A DNA stretch of 64,000 bases from Cryobacterium sp. M96 (GCF_002929845.1 NZ_PJJS01000052.1:1-64000); one strand, 5' to 3'. Shown: positions 1 through 8,571, counted from the first letter of the stretch. Notes: generated by a model not told the origin, from the sequence alone. A program made the numbers and translations.

Positions 1-31
1 CCAATTTGATCACCTTCCATGATGGTTGGTG

Positions 32-77
32 GCCCTATTTTCAGTTGGCGTTTCTGGCCCTGTTTTCAGTTGGCGTT
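32..77. repeat. Two tandem imperfect repeats, possible IS21-family end
   Basis: Two copies of a roughly 21-bp unit sharing the core TTTTCAGTTGGCGTT occur at about 32-54 and 56-77. Repeated terminal motifs of this kind are typical of IS21-family ends, where they bind the transposase. No istA/istB gene is in the window, so the rest of the element would lie to the left of base 1. The assignment rests on the repeat layout alone. Confidence 0.4.
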
Positions 78-339
78 AACAGGAGCTCCGGATGTCCCGT
101 GAGAGGTCGCTCAGTCGTAATTCGTTCATGGCCGCTGTGAGATCAGTAACCTGCATACCTGATCGGTATTGGACCCGGCATTTGGATACTCGCGCTAATA
201 CATTGCATCCTCCGTGCCTGCAGAGGCAAGAACCGCTCTCAGCCTGCAACCCACCGTCCTCGTGACGGGAGAAATCGATGAACCCGAGTACCTTTGAGGA
301 GCGGCTGAATGGTTCGGCGGCGTGCTCGGGGGAGGACAC

Positions 340-720
340 GTGGTGGTGGATCCGGTCGCTGCAAACGAGGCAAAGCTCAGCATTGAAATGAGTGATAGCG
401 GGCTTCTCCATCTGCGCTGGCTGCCCGGGGTCCACGTTCAGGTCGAGGACGCTCGGGCCGCGATGGCGAAAGTCAACGAGGTCTGCCAGCAGGAAGAGCA
501 TCCCATGCTCGTCGATATGGCAGCGGTCGGTTCGGTTAGCCGTGAGGCCAGGGCTGTTTGGTCCATTCCCTGCAGCGCCTCACGCATTGCTCTATTAGGC
601 GAATCGCCTGTAGATCGGGTCCTGGCGAACTTCTTCCTCGGTGTGCACGTCCCGCCTTGTCCGACTCGTTTTTTTACATCGCGCAGCGAGGCCTTGGACT
701 GGCTTAGTGCCCGTGCATGA
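340..720 (+). CDS. Small STAS/SpoIIAA-like protein (DUF7793 type)
   Basis: Protein of about 126 residues with no membrane segment or signal peptide. Its pattern, a short beta strand followed by a segment with LVDMAAVGSVSREAR and then helices, resembles the STAS-like (SpoIIAA fold) proteins that actinobacteria often encode next to GGDEF/EAL enzymes. The purine-rich GGGGGAGG at 328-335 points to one of the GTG codons at 340-348 rather than the GTG at 322. The next gene, 0.3 kb downstream on the same strand, is a GGDEF-EAL protein, so a role as a regulatory partner in second-messenger signalling is plausible but inferred. No enzymatic motif is visible. Confidence 0.6.
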   Translation: MVVDPVAANEAKLSIEMSDSGLLHLRWLPGVHVQVEDARAAMAKVNEVCQQEEHPMLVDMAAVGSVSREARAVWSIPCSASRIALLGESPVDRVLANFFLGVHVPPCPTRFFTSRSEALDWLSARA

Positions 721-1029
721 GCGCCGGGAAGTGCTGCCTGCCGCGATGAGGGCCACACCGGGCGTCTGTCCTTTGAGCGGGGAACCGGCGGTGGCGGTGC
801 CCGACACGTTCCGGCCAACCGGCAGGGTTACTGACCGCCCGTCGGGCTGGCAGGCGCCTTCGGGTGGGTACTCCTCTTGGTGGAGTATCGATAGTGGGCC
901 CACATCGGAGGTCGCTGGTGACCGCAGGATTCAGCGCGTGACAGATCGATTCAGGGCGACCCCGGGGCAGTTGCCAGTTCTTCGGCCGGGGTCTGCAAAG
1001 GGCCAGACTTCCCGTCGTGGATTGCACTT
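721..1029. other. Spacer between the STAS-like and GGDEF-EAL genes
   Basis: About 310 bases. In the frame of the downstream gene there are stops at about 832, 892 and 919, then an open stretch from about 922 that runs into the GGDEF-EAL gene without an ATG or GTG. The longer overlapping frame at 641-1042 has an atypical residue composition and is probably a shadow. I see no terminator or convincing promoter here. Confidence 0.35.
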
Positions 1030-2577
1030 TTGGACGATATGACCTCGGGAAAGGCCGCTGAGGACCCGCGCCTGCAGCAGTTGGTGGAGGGCATTGTCCG
1101 GTTGGCTGCCGGTGAGCTGGACACACGCATGAAAACTTCGGAACGTAGGGATGACATCGATGCTGTCATCACGGGTGTCAACCTGCTCGCGGAGGAACTT
1201 GACCATATTTACTCGGATCTGGAACGGCGGGTTGCCGACCGTACGGCCATGTTGGGGCGAGCGCAGGCTGAGCTGGAGCAGATGGCCAAGACGGATGCCT
1301 TAACAGGCCTTGCGAATAGGACCCTGCTCAACGAGCGGATCCAGGAGGCAATCCTGGCCAGTGCGGACAGCGGGAAAGCCCCGGCCGTGCTGGTGCTGGA
1401 TCTGGATTCTTTCAAGGCCATAAATGACACTCTGGGCCATGGTGCCGGTGACGCCGTGCTGGTCGAGGTTGCCAAGCGTCTCCGGTCCGCCGTCAGGGCC
1501 GCCGATACAGTGGCCCGTCTGGGTGGGGATGAATTTGCCATCGTCATCACCGAGGCCACGGAAGAGGAGATCCTGCAAATTGCGCACCGGGCATCCGAGC
1601 AACTGCAGGACAGCGTGCGTGTCGGAACCGAAACGGTCTGGGCAATGGCCAGCATCGGGGTTTGCATCGGCACGCCGGGGTATCCGGCCGAGGCGCTGAT
1701 GCGCGATGCTGACATCGCCATGTATCAGGCGAAGGAGCAGGGTCGCAACAACGTCCAGCTCTTCCACCCCGATATGCTCGACGCTGTCCGGGAACGCTCG
1801 CGCATAACCGCCGAACTACGCAGCGCTGTTGCCGGCGGCGAACTGGCACTGCGGTACCAGCCGGTGGTCGAATTGGCCTCCGGCAGGGTCATAGGCATCG
1901 AAGCCCTCCTTCGGTGGCATCATCCCGTGCGCGGAATTATTATGCCGGACAGCTTCATCCGCATCGCGGAAGAAACCGGCCTGATCCTAGAGCTGGGGCG
2001 GTGGGTGCTGCATGAAGGAGTCGCCCAGATGAGACGCTGGAGCGAAACCGCACCTGACCTGACGGACTTCCGTCTGCACATCAATCTTTCCGCCGCCGAA
2101 CTGCTTCGCAGTGATCTGCTGGAGGACATCAGGGATACGCTGGACCGGAATCACGTGGCTCCGCGGCGTTTGGTTTTGGAGATCACCGAGACCGTGTTGA
2201 TGTCTAGGGGAACGGCGGAAGAACAGGTCTTCAGCGGGCTGCGGGACATGGGCGTGGGGCTGCAAATTGACGACTTCGGTACCGGCTATTCGTCCATCAG
2301 CTATCTCCGGTCGCTTCCCGCGGACACGGTGAAGGTCGACCAATCCCTGATTCAGGACATGGGCTCGGACCCGCAGCAGCTGAAATTCATTGCTGCCATT
2401 CTTCAGCTGATTTCCTCTGCGGGACTGAAAGCGATCGTGGAAGGCATCGAAACCGCCGAGCAGGCGATCCAGTTGCAGGCCATGGGTTGCCTTTACGGGC
2501 AAGGCTATTACTACAGCTACCCGCTGCCGCCCGCGAAGGTACTGGATCAGCTCCGGAGCCTCGCGCAGCGTCGGTAG
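1030..2577 (+). CDS. GGDEF-EAL cyclic-di-GMP synthase/phosphodiesterase
   Basis: Cytoplasmic protein of 512-515 residues. Residues 10-85 form a HAMP-like helical/coiled segment (LERRVADRTAMLGRAQAELEQ) without any membrane span. The GGDEF domain (about 88-245) has an intact GGDEF motif at 165-169 and an RxxD product-inhibition site at 156-159, five residues ahead of it. The EAL domain (about 258-505) has EALLRW at 291-296 and DDFGTGYSS. Both catalytic motifs are intact, so it could make or degrade cyclic-di-GMP; which activity dominates cannot be read from sequence. The TTG at 1030 or the ATG at 1039 are the candidate starts; neither has a strong ribosome site. It probably works with the STAS-like protein just upstream. 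Confidence 0.9.
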   Translation: MDDMTSGKAAEDPRLQQLVEGIVRLAAGELDTRMKTSERRDDIDAVITGVNLLAEELDHIYSDLERRVADRTAMLGRAQAELEQMAKTDALTGLANRTLLNERIQEAILASADSGKAPAVLVLDLDSFKAINDTLGHGAGDAVLVEVAKRLRSAVRAADTVARLGGDEFAIVITEATEEEILQIAHRASEQLQDSVRVGTETVWAMASIGVCIGTPGYPAEALMRDADIAMYQAKEQGRNNVQLFHPDMLDAVRERSRITAELRSAVAGGELALRYQPVVELASGRVIGIEALLRWHHPVRGIIMPDSFIRIAEETGLILELGRWVLHEGVAQMRRWSETAPDLTDFRLHINLSAAELLRSDLLEDIRDTLDRNHVAPRRLVLEITETVLMSRGTAEEQVFSGLRDMGVGLQIDDFGTGYSSISYLRSLPADTVKVDQSLIQDMGSDPQQLKFIAAILQLISSAGLKAIVEGIETAEQAIQLQAMGCLYGQGYYYSYPLPPAKVLDQLRSLAQRR

Positions 2578-2586
2578 AGTTAGGGC

Positions 2587-3375
2587 ATGTCAAAGCTTTG
2601 GGAACAAATGCTACTTGTCCCAACAGTAGTACGCCTCACTTCCCGGGTACCGAGAGACCCGGCGGCCGCGTGGGATGGGTATTGGCGCGGAATCCACACC
2701 ACCGGCCGTTCCGGAGACGTGCTGTGGGACTCCGGATCCCGGACCGAGCATGCGCAGTACTCCGACGCCGTCGTAGCCCACTTTGATCCGGCTCTTCCGG
2801 TGATTGACGTCGGGTGTGGTAACGGGACCTACACCCGCTGGCTTGCTGGTCTTTTTCCAAGCGTGCTCGGCATCGATGTTTCAACCGGCGCGGTCGAGTT
2901 GGCGAGGAGGGAAGCTGAAGGCGTCCAGAACGCCGACTTCATGGTCATGGATGCTGCGGGAGTAGGAGCGGGAGAGCACCTGTTGGAGCGGATGGGGCCT
3001 GCCAACGTTTTTGTCCGCGGAGTCTTTCACGTCCTGAAACCCGACAAACAGTCCAGCTTAGCTGCCAACCTGCGAACCGTCATCGGGCGCAGCGGCCGGG
3101 TGTTCCTCGCCGAAACCAACTTCCAAGGAAACAGCCTCGCCTACCTGCAGCAGCTGGGTGCCACGCCGCGAAGCATACCCCGGCAGTTGCAGAGCGCCCT
3201 GGAAAACCTGCCCCGCCCCGGGCGTTTCGGCGCCCAGGAACGGCACAGCACATTTTCGGATTCGGACTGGCAGTTGATCGCGGACGGGCCGGTGAACATC
3301 GAAGTGGTCCCGATGAAATCCACCGGTCTTTCGCAGCAGATTCCGGGATATTTCGCTCTTCTGGCCGGCAAATAA
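2587..3375 (+). CDS. Class I SAM-dependent methyltransferase
   Basis: Protein of 262 residues starting at ATG 2587, nine bases after the GGDEF-EAL stop. The SAM-binding motif I (VIDVGCGNGTY) lies at about residues 72-82, followed by an acidic LGIDVS motif II near 94-99. This is the Rossmann-fold methyltransferase layout of the Methyltransf_25/11 type. The C-terminal half (FLAETNFQGNSLAYLQQLG and later) resembles actinobacterial small-molecule methyltransferases, but the substrate cannot be inferred. Tight spacing suggests co-transcription with the cyclic-di-GMP gene, though no functional link is evident. No sign of truncation. Confidence 0.85.
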   Translation: MSKLWEQMLLVPTVVRLTSRVPRDPAAAWDGYWRGIHTTGRSGDVLWDSGSRTEHAQYSDAVVAHFDPALPVIDVGCGNGTYTRWLAGLFPSVLGIDVSTGAVELARREAEGVQNADFMVMDAAGVGAGEHLLERMGPANVFVRGVFHVLKPDKQSSLAANLRTVIGRSGRVFLAETNFQGNSLAYLQQLGATPRSIPRQLQSALENLPRPGRFGAQERHSTFSDSDWQLIADGPVNIEVVPMKSTGLSQQIPGYFALLAGK

Positions 3376-3420
3376 ATCCAGCGAACATCCGCCCTGAGCG
3401 TCAAACGGCGGACTTGCTCT

Positions 3421-3837
3421 GAGGTACTGGGGGGAAAGGGGTTCGCATTCGTGGGCCGCCAGGTCCACTTCGATGTCGCCGGCGATGACTTCTACCTCGA
3501 CCCGCTGTTCTTTCACGTCGAGCAACTCCGGTACGTCGTCATCGAACTGAAGACCGGAAAGTTCCAACCCGAGCATGACGGCAAACTCGCCTTCTACGTC
3601 TCCCTCGTCGACGGCAGACTCCGACGAGACGTTTACGCGCCCACGGTCGGTATCCTCATCTGCGGTGACCGAAACGATCACACAGTCCGCTACGCGCTTG
3701 GTCGCTCGGGCTCCCCCATGGCCGTGTCCACCTACACATATGACTCCCTGCCGCCCTCCGAGAAGAACGCTCTCCCAGGTGCCGACGAACTTACCTCAGC
3801 TTTGGGTTTGGATGAAGTACCGCAGCAGCTCGACTAA
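3421..3837 (+). pseudogene. DUF1016/YhcG-type PDDEXK nuclease, C-terminal fragment
   Basis: The frame reads GKGFAFVGRQVHFDVAGDD, then LDPLFFHVEQLRYVVIELKTG and ILICGDRND, which is the PD-(D/E)XK nuclease core of the DUF1016 (YhcG) family. Family members are about 330-380 residues. Here only the last roughly 139 residues remain, and similarity stops upstream near 3421 with no start codon, so the N-terminal DUF1016_N half is lost. The catalytic-type residues D, E-x-K and K are still present. The frame ends normally after EVPQQLD. A diverged second copy of its 3' end lies at 6277-6420. Confidence 0.8.
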
Positions 3838-3858
3838 TTCCTCGCGGACAGCAAGCGA
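3715..3858 (+). repeat. Direct repeat, copy 1 (3' end of DUF1016 gene)
   Basis: About 144 bp matching 6277-6420 in the same orientation at about 93 percent identity by eye (roughly ten differences). It spans the last 40 codons of the DUF1016 fragment and about 20 bases past its stop. In copy 2 the frame is closed earlier by a TCA-to-TAA change. Confidence 0.85.
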
Positions 3859-4153
3859 CGGCACCCTTGATCAAGCTGACCATCCACTCGCCGCTTGACA
3901 AGAACACAGGGACACCCCGCCCTAAAGCTTGATCGCGTGCATGACCCTCGCCGCGAGGATCATACGGACGACTGCGGCTCAGCCGCTTTTCTGCCTCGCG
4001 TGGCCATAAGCCAGATGCCGACAGCGACGGCCGCAACAAGTAGTACTGTGACACTGTTGAGGCCGGCTGATTCCCAGCCGGAGTAGACGGACGCCATGTT
4101 CGAACCTTGGGTCGTATTGCAGTGAATCTGCGTAGGGAACAAGCTCTGGGTGG

Positions 4154-5567
4154 GGTCAAGTCCAAATGTGTGGTGTAACGCGTCTGCCGCGTGATTCTTG
4201 GATTTCTAGGCGCTGAGGGCGCCGAGTTCGGTTGCGGGTTCCTCCTTCTCGGTCGGGACGAGGGTGAGGCGTGAGCGGCTGAGGACGTCGAGGCCGAGGT
4301 AGCGGCGGCCCTCGATCCATTCGTCGTGTTGTTCGGCCAGGACCGCGCCGACGAGCCGGATCAGGGAGCCGCGGTCGGGGAAGATCCCCACGACGTCGGT
4401 GCGGCGGCGGATCTCGCGGTTGAGACGTTCCTGGGGGTTGTTGGACCAGAGCTGACGCCAGATCTCCTTCGGGAAGCCGGTGAAGGCGAGCACGTCCGCC
4501 CGGGCCGCCTCGAGGTGGGTGGCGACCGCGGGGAGCTTCTCCTCCAGTGCGTTCAGGACCCGGTCGAACTGGGCGTGGACGGCGTCCGCGTCGGGCTGGT
4601 CGTAGACGGAGTGGAGCAGGGTCTTCACCCACGGCCAGCTGGTCTTCGGGGTCGCGGACATCAGGTTCGCGGCGTAGTGGGTGCGACAGCGCTGCCAAGT
4701 CGCGCCGGGCAGGGTCGCCCCGATGGCGGCCACGAGGCCGGCGTGAGCGTCGCTCGTGACGAGTTTCACGCCGGTGAGGCCGCGGGCGGTCAGGTCGCGG
4801 AAGAAGCCGAGCCAGCCGGCGCCGTCTTCGGCGCTGGTGACCTGCAGGCCCAGGATCTCGCGGTGCCCGTCCTTGTTCACGCCCGTCGCGAGGAGCGCGT
4901 GGACGTTGGCGACACGGCCGCCCTCGCGCACCTTCAGCACCAGGGCGTCGGCGGCCACGAACGTGTAAGGGCCGGCGTCGAGGGGCCGGGTGCGGAACTG
5001 CTCGACCTGTTCGTCGAGGTCCTTGGCCATGATCGACACCTGCGACTTCGAGAGGCGAGTGATGACGAGGGACTCGACGAGTTTCTCCATCCGCCTCGTC
5101 GACACCCCGAGCAGGTAGCAGGTCGCCACGACGCTGGTCAGGGCGGCCTCGGCGCGGCGGCGGCGCTCGAGGAGCCAGTCCGGGAAGTAGGTGCCGGTGC
5201 GCAGCTTCGGGATCGCGACGTCGAGGGTGCCGGTGCGGGTGTCGAAATCCCGGTGCCGGTAGCCGTTGCGGGAGTTGACCCGGTCGGCGGAGACTTGGCC
5301 GTATTCGGCGCCGCAGACGGCTTCCGCTTCGGCGCTCATCAGCGCGTTGATGAACGTGGTCAGCATCTGCCGCATCAAGTCCGGCGAGGCTTGCTCGAGT
5401 TGTTCGGACAGGAAACGGGCAGGGTCAATAAAATGGGGTGCGGTCATCGCGTGTACTCCTTCGGAAAAGACTTGATCGGTCTTTCCAAGAATCACGCGGT
5501 GGCCGCCTTACATCGGTGCAACACGCCCATCAGGGCCGGGGGTTACACCACGCTATTGGACGCAACC
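4154..5567 (-). mobile_element. Complete IS256-family insertion sequence, 1414 bp
   Basis: Ends are imperfect inverted repeats of about 26 bp: GGTCAAGTCCAA with GTGGTGTAAC on the left, and GGTTGCGTCCAA with GTGGTGTAAC on the right (reverse strand). The 8-bp sequence CTGGGTGG flanks it at 4146-4153 and 5568-5575 as a target-site duplication, the size usual for IS256. An inner motif CCGCGTGATTCTTGGA also recurs inside both ends. It carries one intact transposase gene. The perfect duplication and the intact gene suggest recent insertion. Confidence 0.92.
4206..5447 (-). CDS. IS256-family transposase
   Basis: 413 residues from the ATG at 5447 (MTAPHFIDPARFL); an in-frame extension to 5495 runs into the element end and is unlikely. 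Contains the IS256/mutator-type core: NSRNGYRHR and IPKLRTGTYFP in the N-terminal region, ADALVLKV with the first catalytic Asp, VTSDAHAGL with the second Asp, the CxxH-type WQRCRTHYAANL, and NNPQERLNREIRRRTDVVGIFP with the catalytic Glu. Length and motifs are complete, so it should be active. It differs clearly from the second IS256 transposase at 30992-32236, so the two elements are not recent copies of each other. Confidence 0.95.
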   Translation of the reverse strand: MTAPHFIDPARFLSEQLEQASPDLMRQMLTTFINALMSAEAEAVCGAEYGQVSADRVNSRNGYRHRDFDTRTGTLDVAIPKLRTGTYFPDWLLERRRRAEAALTSVVATCYLLGVSTRRMEKLVESLVITRLSKSQVSIMAKDLDEQVEQFRTRPLDAGPYTFVAADALVLKVREGGRVANVHALLATGVNKDGHREILGLQVTSAEDGAGWLGFFRDLTARGLTGVKLVTSDAHAGLVAAIGATLPGATWQRCRTHYAANLMSATPKTSWPWVKTLLHSVYDQPDADAVHAQFDRVLNALEEKLPAVATHLEAARADVLAFTGFPKEIWRQLWSNNPQERLNREIRRRTDVVGIFPDRGSLIRLVGAVLAEQHDEWIEGRRYLGLDVLSRSRLTLVPTEKEEPATELGALSA

Positions 5568-6117
5568 CTGGGTGGTGGCGAGGATGCGACCGCTGGACCG
5601 TCCGAGGGCATATTGACACGCTATGTGAGCGCCTTCCCCGAGGGGGAAAACGAACCAAACCACAAAGAAGGACCAGATGGCGAGCAGGGCCGCACCTCCG
5701 CCCACATAGAACACCCCGGCTCGGAAGCGGTCTGAGCGGCCGCTGGCTATTGAGAGGGTCAAAGGTGCCGTGATGAAAATTAGAGCCAGGCCAATGAGGA
5801 GTGCGGTCACATCGACGATACCGAAGTAGCTGCCTTGTGCACGGGTGACCAGCGAGCCAACGAAGGAAGTAAGAAGGAGCCCGACGCTGGTGTACAAGGG
5901 AAGCAGGGGTAGAGCAGCCGACCAACCCCGAACGGCCTGCGGCGGCGTCTTCGGTATGGTCGTCACGTCTGGATCCTACCAATCGCTGCGCCGTCTGTCC
6001 TCGAAGTCATCTGCCGCCTCTTGATGTCGTATCGCACAGATCATGCGCGGCGCCAGACGCTGGCGCAGCGGAAGCGGCAGTTTTCGTCCGCGGCTTCCAC
6101 TTCTCAGCTGCCGACAG

Positions 6118-6276
6118 CTATCCCTGGATTCTCTCCATCAGCACGTCAGCCCATGCCTGGCTGATGTCCGGGATGAACTGTTTGATGTCGGGTTCGGAGA
6201 CGAAATCGGCGAGGAGAATCCCGCCTCTCATCGCCTGCACGAGCGTGATGTCGCTCTCCCAGATGTTAATTGCCAT
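6118..6276 (-). CDS. Small coding-like ORF, 52 residues, unknown
   Basis: ATG at 6276 to TAG at 6118. The peptide runs MAINIWESDITLVQ... to ...DVLMERIQG and contains LLADFVSEPDIKQFIPDISQ. Codon third positions are strongly GC-biased, unlike a random frame. The start coincides with the edge of DUF1016 repeat copy 2 at 6277, so the ORF may be the surviving 3' part of a longer gene cut at that junction. I do not recognise the family. There is no strong ribosome site before the ATG. Confidence 0.4.
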   Translation of the reverse strand: MAINIWESDITLVQAMRGGILLADFVSEPDIKQFIPDISQAWADVLMERIQG

Positions 6277-6420
6277 CCCATGGCCGTGTCCACCTACACA
6301 TATGACTCCCTGCCGCCCTCCGAGAAGAACGCGCTCCCAGATGCCGACAAACTCACCTAAGCTCTGGGCTGGGATGAAGTACCGCAGCAGCTCGACTAAT
6401 TCCTCGCGGACAGCGAGCTA
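6277..6420 (+). repeat. Direct repeat, copy 2 (DUF1016 gene remnant)
   Basis: Matches 3715-3858. Encodes MAVSTYTYDSLPPSEKN and ALPDADKLT, then a stop where copy 1 continues. It has no upstream DUF1016 sequence, because a different sequence begins exactly at 6276. It is therefore a bare remnant of a DUF1016-family gene. Confidence 0.8.
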
Positions 6421-6756
6421 TGTCGCTGTGGGGCAAGGAACGAAAAAGCCCCGGAATGTATCGCCTGGGGAAAGACGAGCATGAGAACCGGGGCTAATCG
6501 TTGGAGTGGGGGACTCCGACGCCCAACGCTATAGGAGCGTTACCGGCTGGTAATCAGGCGCGCCCGGCGGTCTGAGCCAGCTCCCTAAACAATTGGAATG
6601 CTGCGCACCCGGCAGGCCGGGTGGACCTTATCTCAGGTCTCGAAATGGTCAGCGCTGGAGGATCCGCCGACATTGTGCCGAGTCCTCGCCTGCGTCTCGG
6701 AACCCTGGATCTGGCCTTGGAGCACGTCCACCCAGCCATTTGCAATGGCGACGTTC
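6421..6756. other. Gene-free stretch beside the IS3 element
   Basis: No convincing gene. Short frames on both strands (for example 6554-6784 minus and 6598-6792 plus) have shadow-like composition. A 9-bp inverted repeat (AGCCCCGGA-like near 6450 and CCGGGGCTA near 6496) is separated by about 35 bases. It could form a weak hairpin but has no T-tract. Confidence 0.3.
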
Positions 6757-6797
6757 GGGACTGCCCCGAGTTCAGTTGACTCAAAGGGTTAGTGGTT

Positions 6798-7661
6798 TCA
6801 GGCGGCCTTGAGGGCCACGTTTATTGTTTCAAACTCGGTCGGGGTGAGCTTACCGAGGCGGCGCTACCGGCGCTTTCGGTGATAGGTGCGCTCGATCCAG
6901 ACCACCATCGCCAGGCGCAGTTCCTCCCGGGTTGACCACCGCTGCCGATCGAGGACGTTCTTCTGTAGCAGGGCGAAGAACGACTCCATCGCGGCGTTAT
7001 TGCCGCATGCGCCAACGCGGCCCATCGACCCGGTGATGCCGTTGTTCTTCAGCACCCGCAGGAACGCGTTGGAGCGGAACTGCGAGCCTCGGTCGGAGTG
7101 CAGGATCGTGCCGTCGATGGTGCGCTGGCCGATCGCGTTCCGGGCGGCTGCGACGGCCAGGGACGCCTTCATCCTGGAGTCGATCGAGTACCCGACGATC
7201 TTGTTCGAGTAGACGTCTTTGATCGCGCAGAGGTAGATCTTGCCCTCGTCGGTGCGGTGTTCGGTGATGTCGGTGAGCCAGAGCTGGTTCGGGCGTGTCG
7301 CGGTGAATTTCCGTTTGACGTGGTCGTCGTGGACGGGCGGGCCGGCCTTGCGCGTGAGGCCGCGTTTCTTCGCGAACACGGACCAGAGCCGTTGCTGCGA
7401 GCACAGCCGCCAGACCCGGTTCTCACCTGCGGTGAGGCCGGCCTGGCCGAGCTCGTCGGAGATGGACCGGTAGCCGAACGCGGGGTCGTCTCGGTGGATA
7501 TCCCAGGCGGCGTTGGTGAGGTGGGCGTCGTCCCAGTCGCGCTGGGAGATGGGGTCGCGCTTCCATTGGTAGAACGCTTGTTTGGAGAAGCGCAACACCC
7601 GGCAGGTCACCGTGACGGGGACACCGTCGACGGCAAGTTCAAGGACCAGCGGGTAGATCAT
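6798..7661 (-). pseudogene. IS3-family OrfB integrase with a premature stop
   Basis: 265 residues are open from 7661 and contain HTH_21 and an rve (DDE) core: WLTDITEHRT, YSIDSRMK, LHSDRGSQFRS and CGNNAAMESFF. A TAG at 6864-6866 ends it after ERTYHRKRR. The same frame continues for 21 more codons (RRLGKLTPTEFETINVALKAA) to a normal TGA at 6798. Family members continue through this segment, so the TAG is a nonsense mutation (probably from CAG). The DDE residues are intact, so some residual activity cannot be excluded. OrfB overlaps orfA by 4 bases, suggesting translational coupling or frameshifting. Confidence 0.85.
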
Positions 7662-7942
7662 TTTGGGTTGACGTCCCGGGACATATAGGCGACGGCACGG
7701 CGCATGACCTCGGCTTCCTGCTCGAGCAGCCGAATGCGCTTCTTGGCATCCCGCAGCTCAGCGGACTCCTTCTCGGTCACGCCCGGCTTGACGCCTTCCT
7801 CGACGTCGGCTTTCTTCAGCCAATTCGCCAGGCAAGACTCCGAGATCCCGAAGTCTTTCGCGATCTGATTCAGCGGGGCTTCGTGCTTCCGGGCGACCGC
7901 GACAACATCGCGGCGGAACTCGGGTGGATAGGGCTTGGGCAT
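7658..7942 (-). CDS. IS3-family OrfA (helix-turn-helix transposase subunit)
   Basis: 94 residues from the ATG at 7942 (MPKPYPPEFRRDVVAVAR). The N-terminus is an HTH_Tnp_1 domain (IAKDFGISESCLANWLKKAD) that would bind the IS ends. The C-terminal part is a leucine-heptad helix (LRDAKKRIRLLEQEAEVMRRA) for pairing with OrfB. The start at 7942 matches the conserved MPKxYPPEFR opening; the longer frame to 7975 runs into the element end. It appears intact. Confidence 0.9.
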   Translation of the reverse strand: MPKPYPPEFRRDVVAVARKHEAPLNQIAKDFGISESCLANWLKKADVEEGVKPGVTEKESAELRDAKKRIRLLEQEAEVMRRAVAYMSRDVNPK

Positions 7943-8008
7943 GATGACATCCTTCCAGCGAAGACGAATCTCCACAGGTTAGGAGTCAACCAAACCGGGG
8001 GCAGTCCC

Positions 8009-8560
8009 AGCTCGTCAATTCCGACCTGAAGAGCAGCGCCCTCGCCCACCTGCCCTCCGGTGTGTTCGCGGCCAACGCGGCCCGGCTGGTCCTCGCCGTG
8101 ATCGCCTTCAACCTCACCAGCGCCACCGCCGCGATCGCCGGCACCGGCCCGGCCCGGGCAACGACGACGACCATCCGCAGAAACTGATCAACATCCCCGC
8201 GAGGATCGCCTCGTCCGCCCGGCGGGTCACCCTGCACCTGCCCGAAAACTGGCCCTGGGAAACCGGCTGAACCCACCTCTTCGACCCCGTCTTCGCATCA
8301 CCCAGCCCAACACCGACCTGACTTGCCCGCCCCGACTGGCTCGACCTGGAAACCAAGTGGAACACCCCGAGCAGCGAGGCTCGGCACTCGAACACGCCCC
8401 AGCGCCCGGCATCCCCTCAAAGCAGAAAACGACGCCCAGCCTCAGCCATTCGGTGGATTGGGGCTTAGCGAACCGACCGACTCCCCAGTCCGAGGCCGCT
8501 TGACATCGGCATCCGCCACCAATCACTCACGGCTTCGCACCGAGGTCAGCGCCGTGGACC
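8009..8560 (+). pseudogene. IS1380-family transposase, C-terminal remnant
   Basis: The plus strand encodes NSDLKSSALAHLPSGVF, FAANAARLVLAVIAFNL, then, after a one-base deletion near 8184, LINIPARIASSARRVTLHL and PENWPWETG. These are the C-terminal segments of IS1380-family transposases. Everything upstream is missing, cut by the IS3 element. The frame is also closed by a TGA just after PENWPWETG and later decays. Sequence to about 8560, including CTCACGGCTTCGCACCG, resembles the terminal part of such elements. Confidence 0.75.
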
Positions 8561-8571
8561 GAGAATGAACG

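Larger units (their letters stand above)
3960..5966 (-). pseudogene. Polytopic membrane protein split by an IS256-family insertion
   Basis: The 5' part (5966 down to 5568) encodes 133 residues with about four hydrophobic spans, starting MTTIPKTPPQ. The 3' part (4145 down to 3960) encodes 61 residues with one more span (VTVLLVAAVAVGIWLM) and a basic tail. Removing the IS at 4154-5567 and one copy of the 8-bp target duplication CTGGGTGG joins codon Q133 in frame to S134, giving a 194-residue, five-span protein. The join is exact, so the two halves were one gene. As it stands, the 5' half runs only four codons into the IS (GCVQ) before a stop. The family is not recognised. It is probably inactive. 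Confidence 0.85.
6757..8008 (-). mobile_element. IS3-family element with orfA and a damaged orfB
   Basis: About 1.25 kb bounded by inverted repeats sharing GGGACTGCCCC and, further in, GTTGACTC (left from 6757, right ending at 8008). It encodes orfA and orfB in the usual overlapping layout. I see no clear target duplication. The right end abuts an IS1380 remnant, so it may have inserted into that older element. Confidence 0.75.

Noticed and set aside
4326..5735. 469-codon plus-strand frame across the first IS256 element
   Set aside because: Antisense to an intact IS256 transposase; its residue composition (Gly, Val, Arg, Asp, Glu) is that of a shadow frame in GC-rich DNA.
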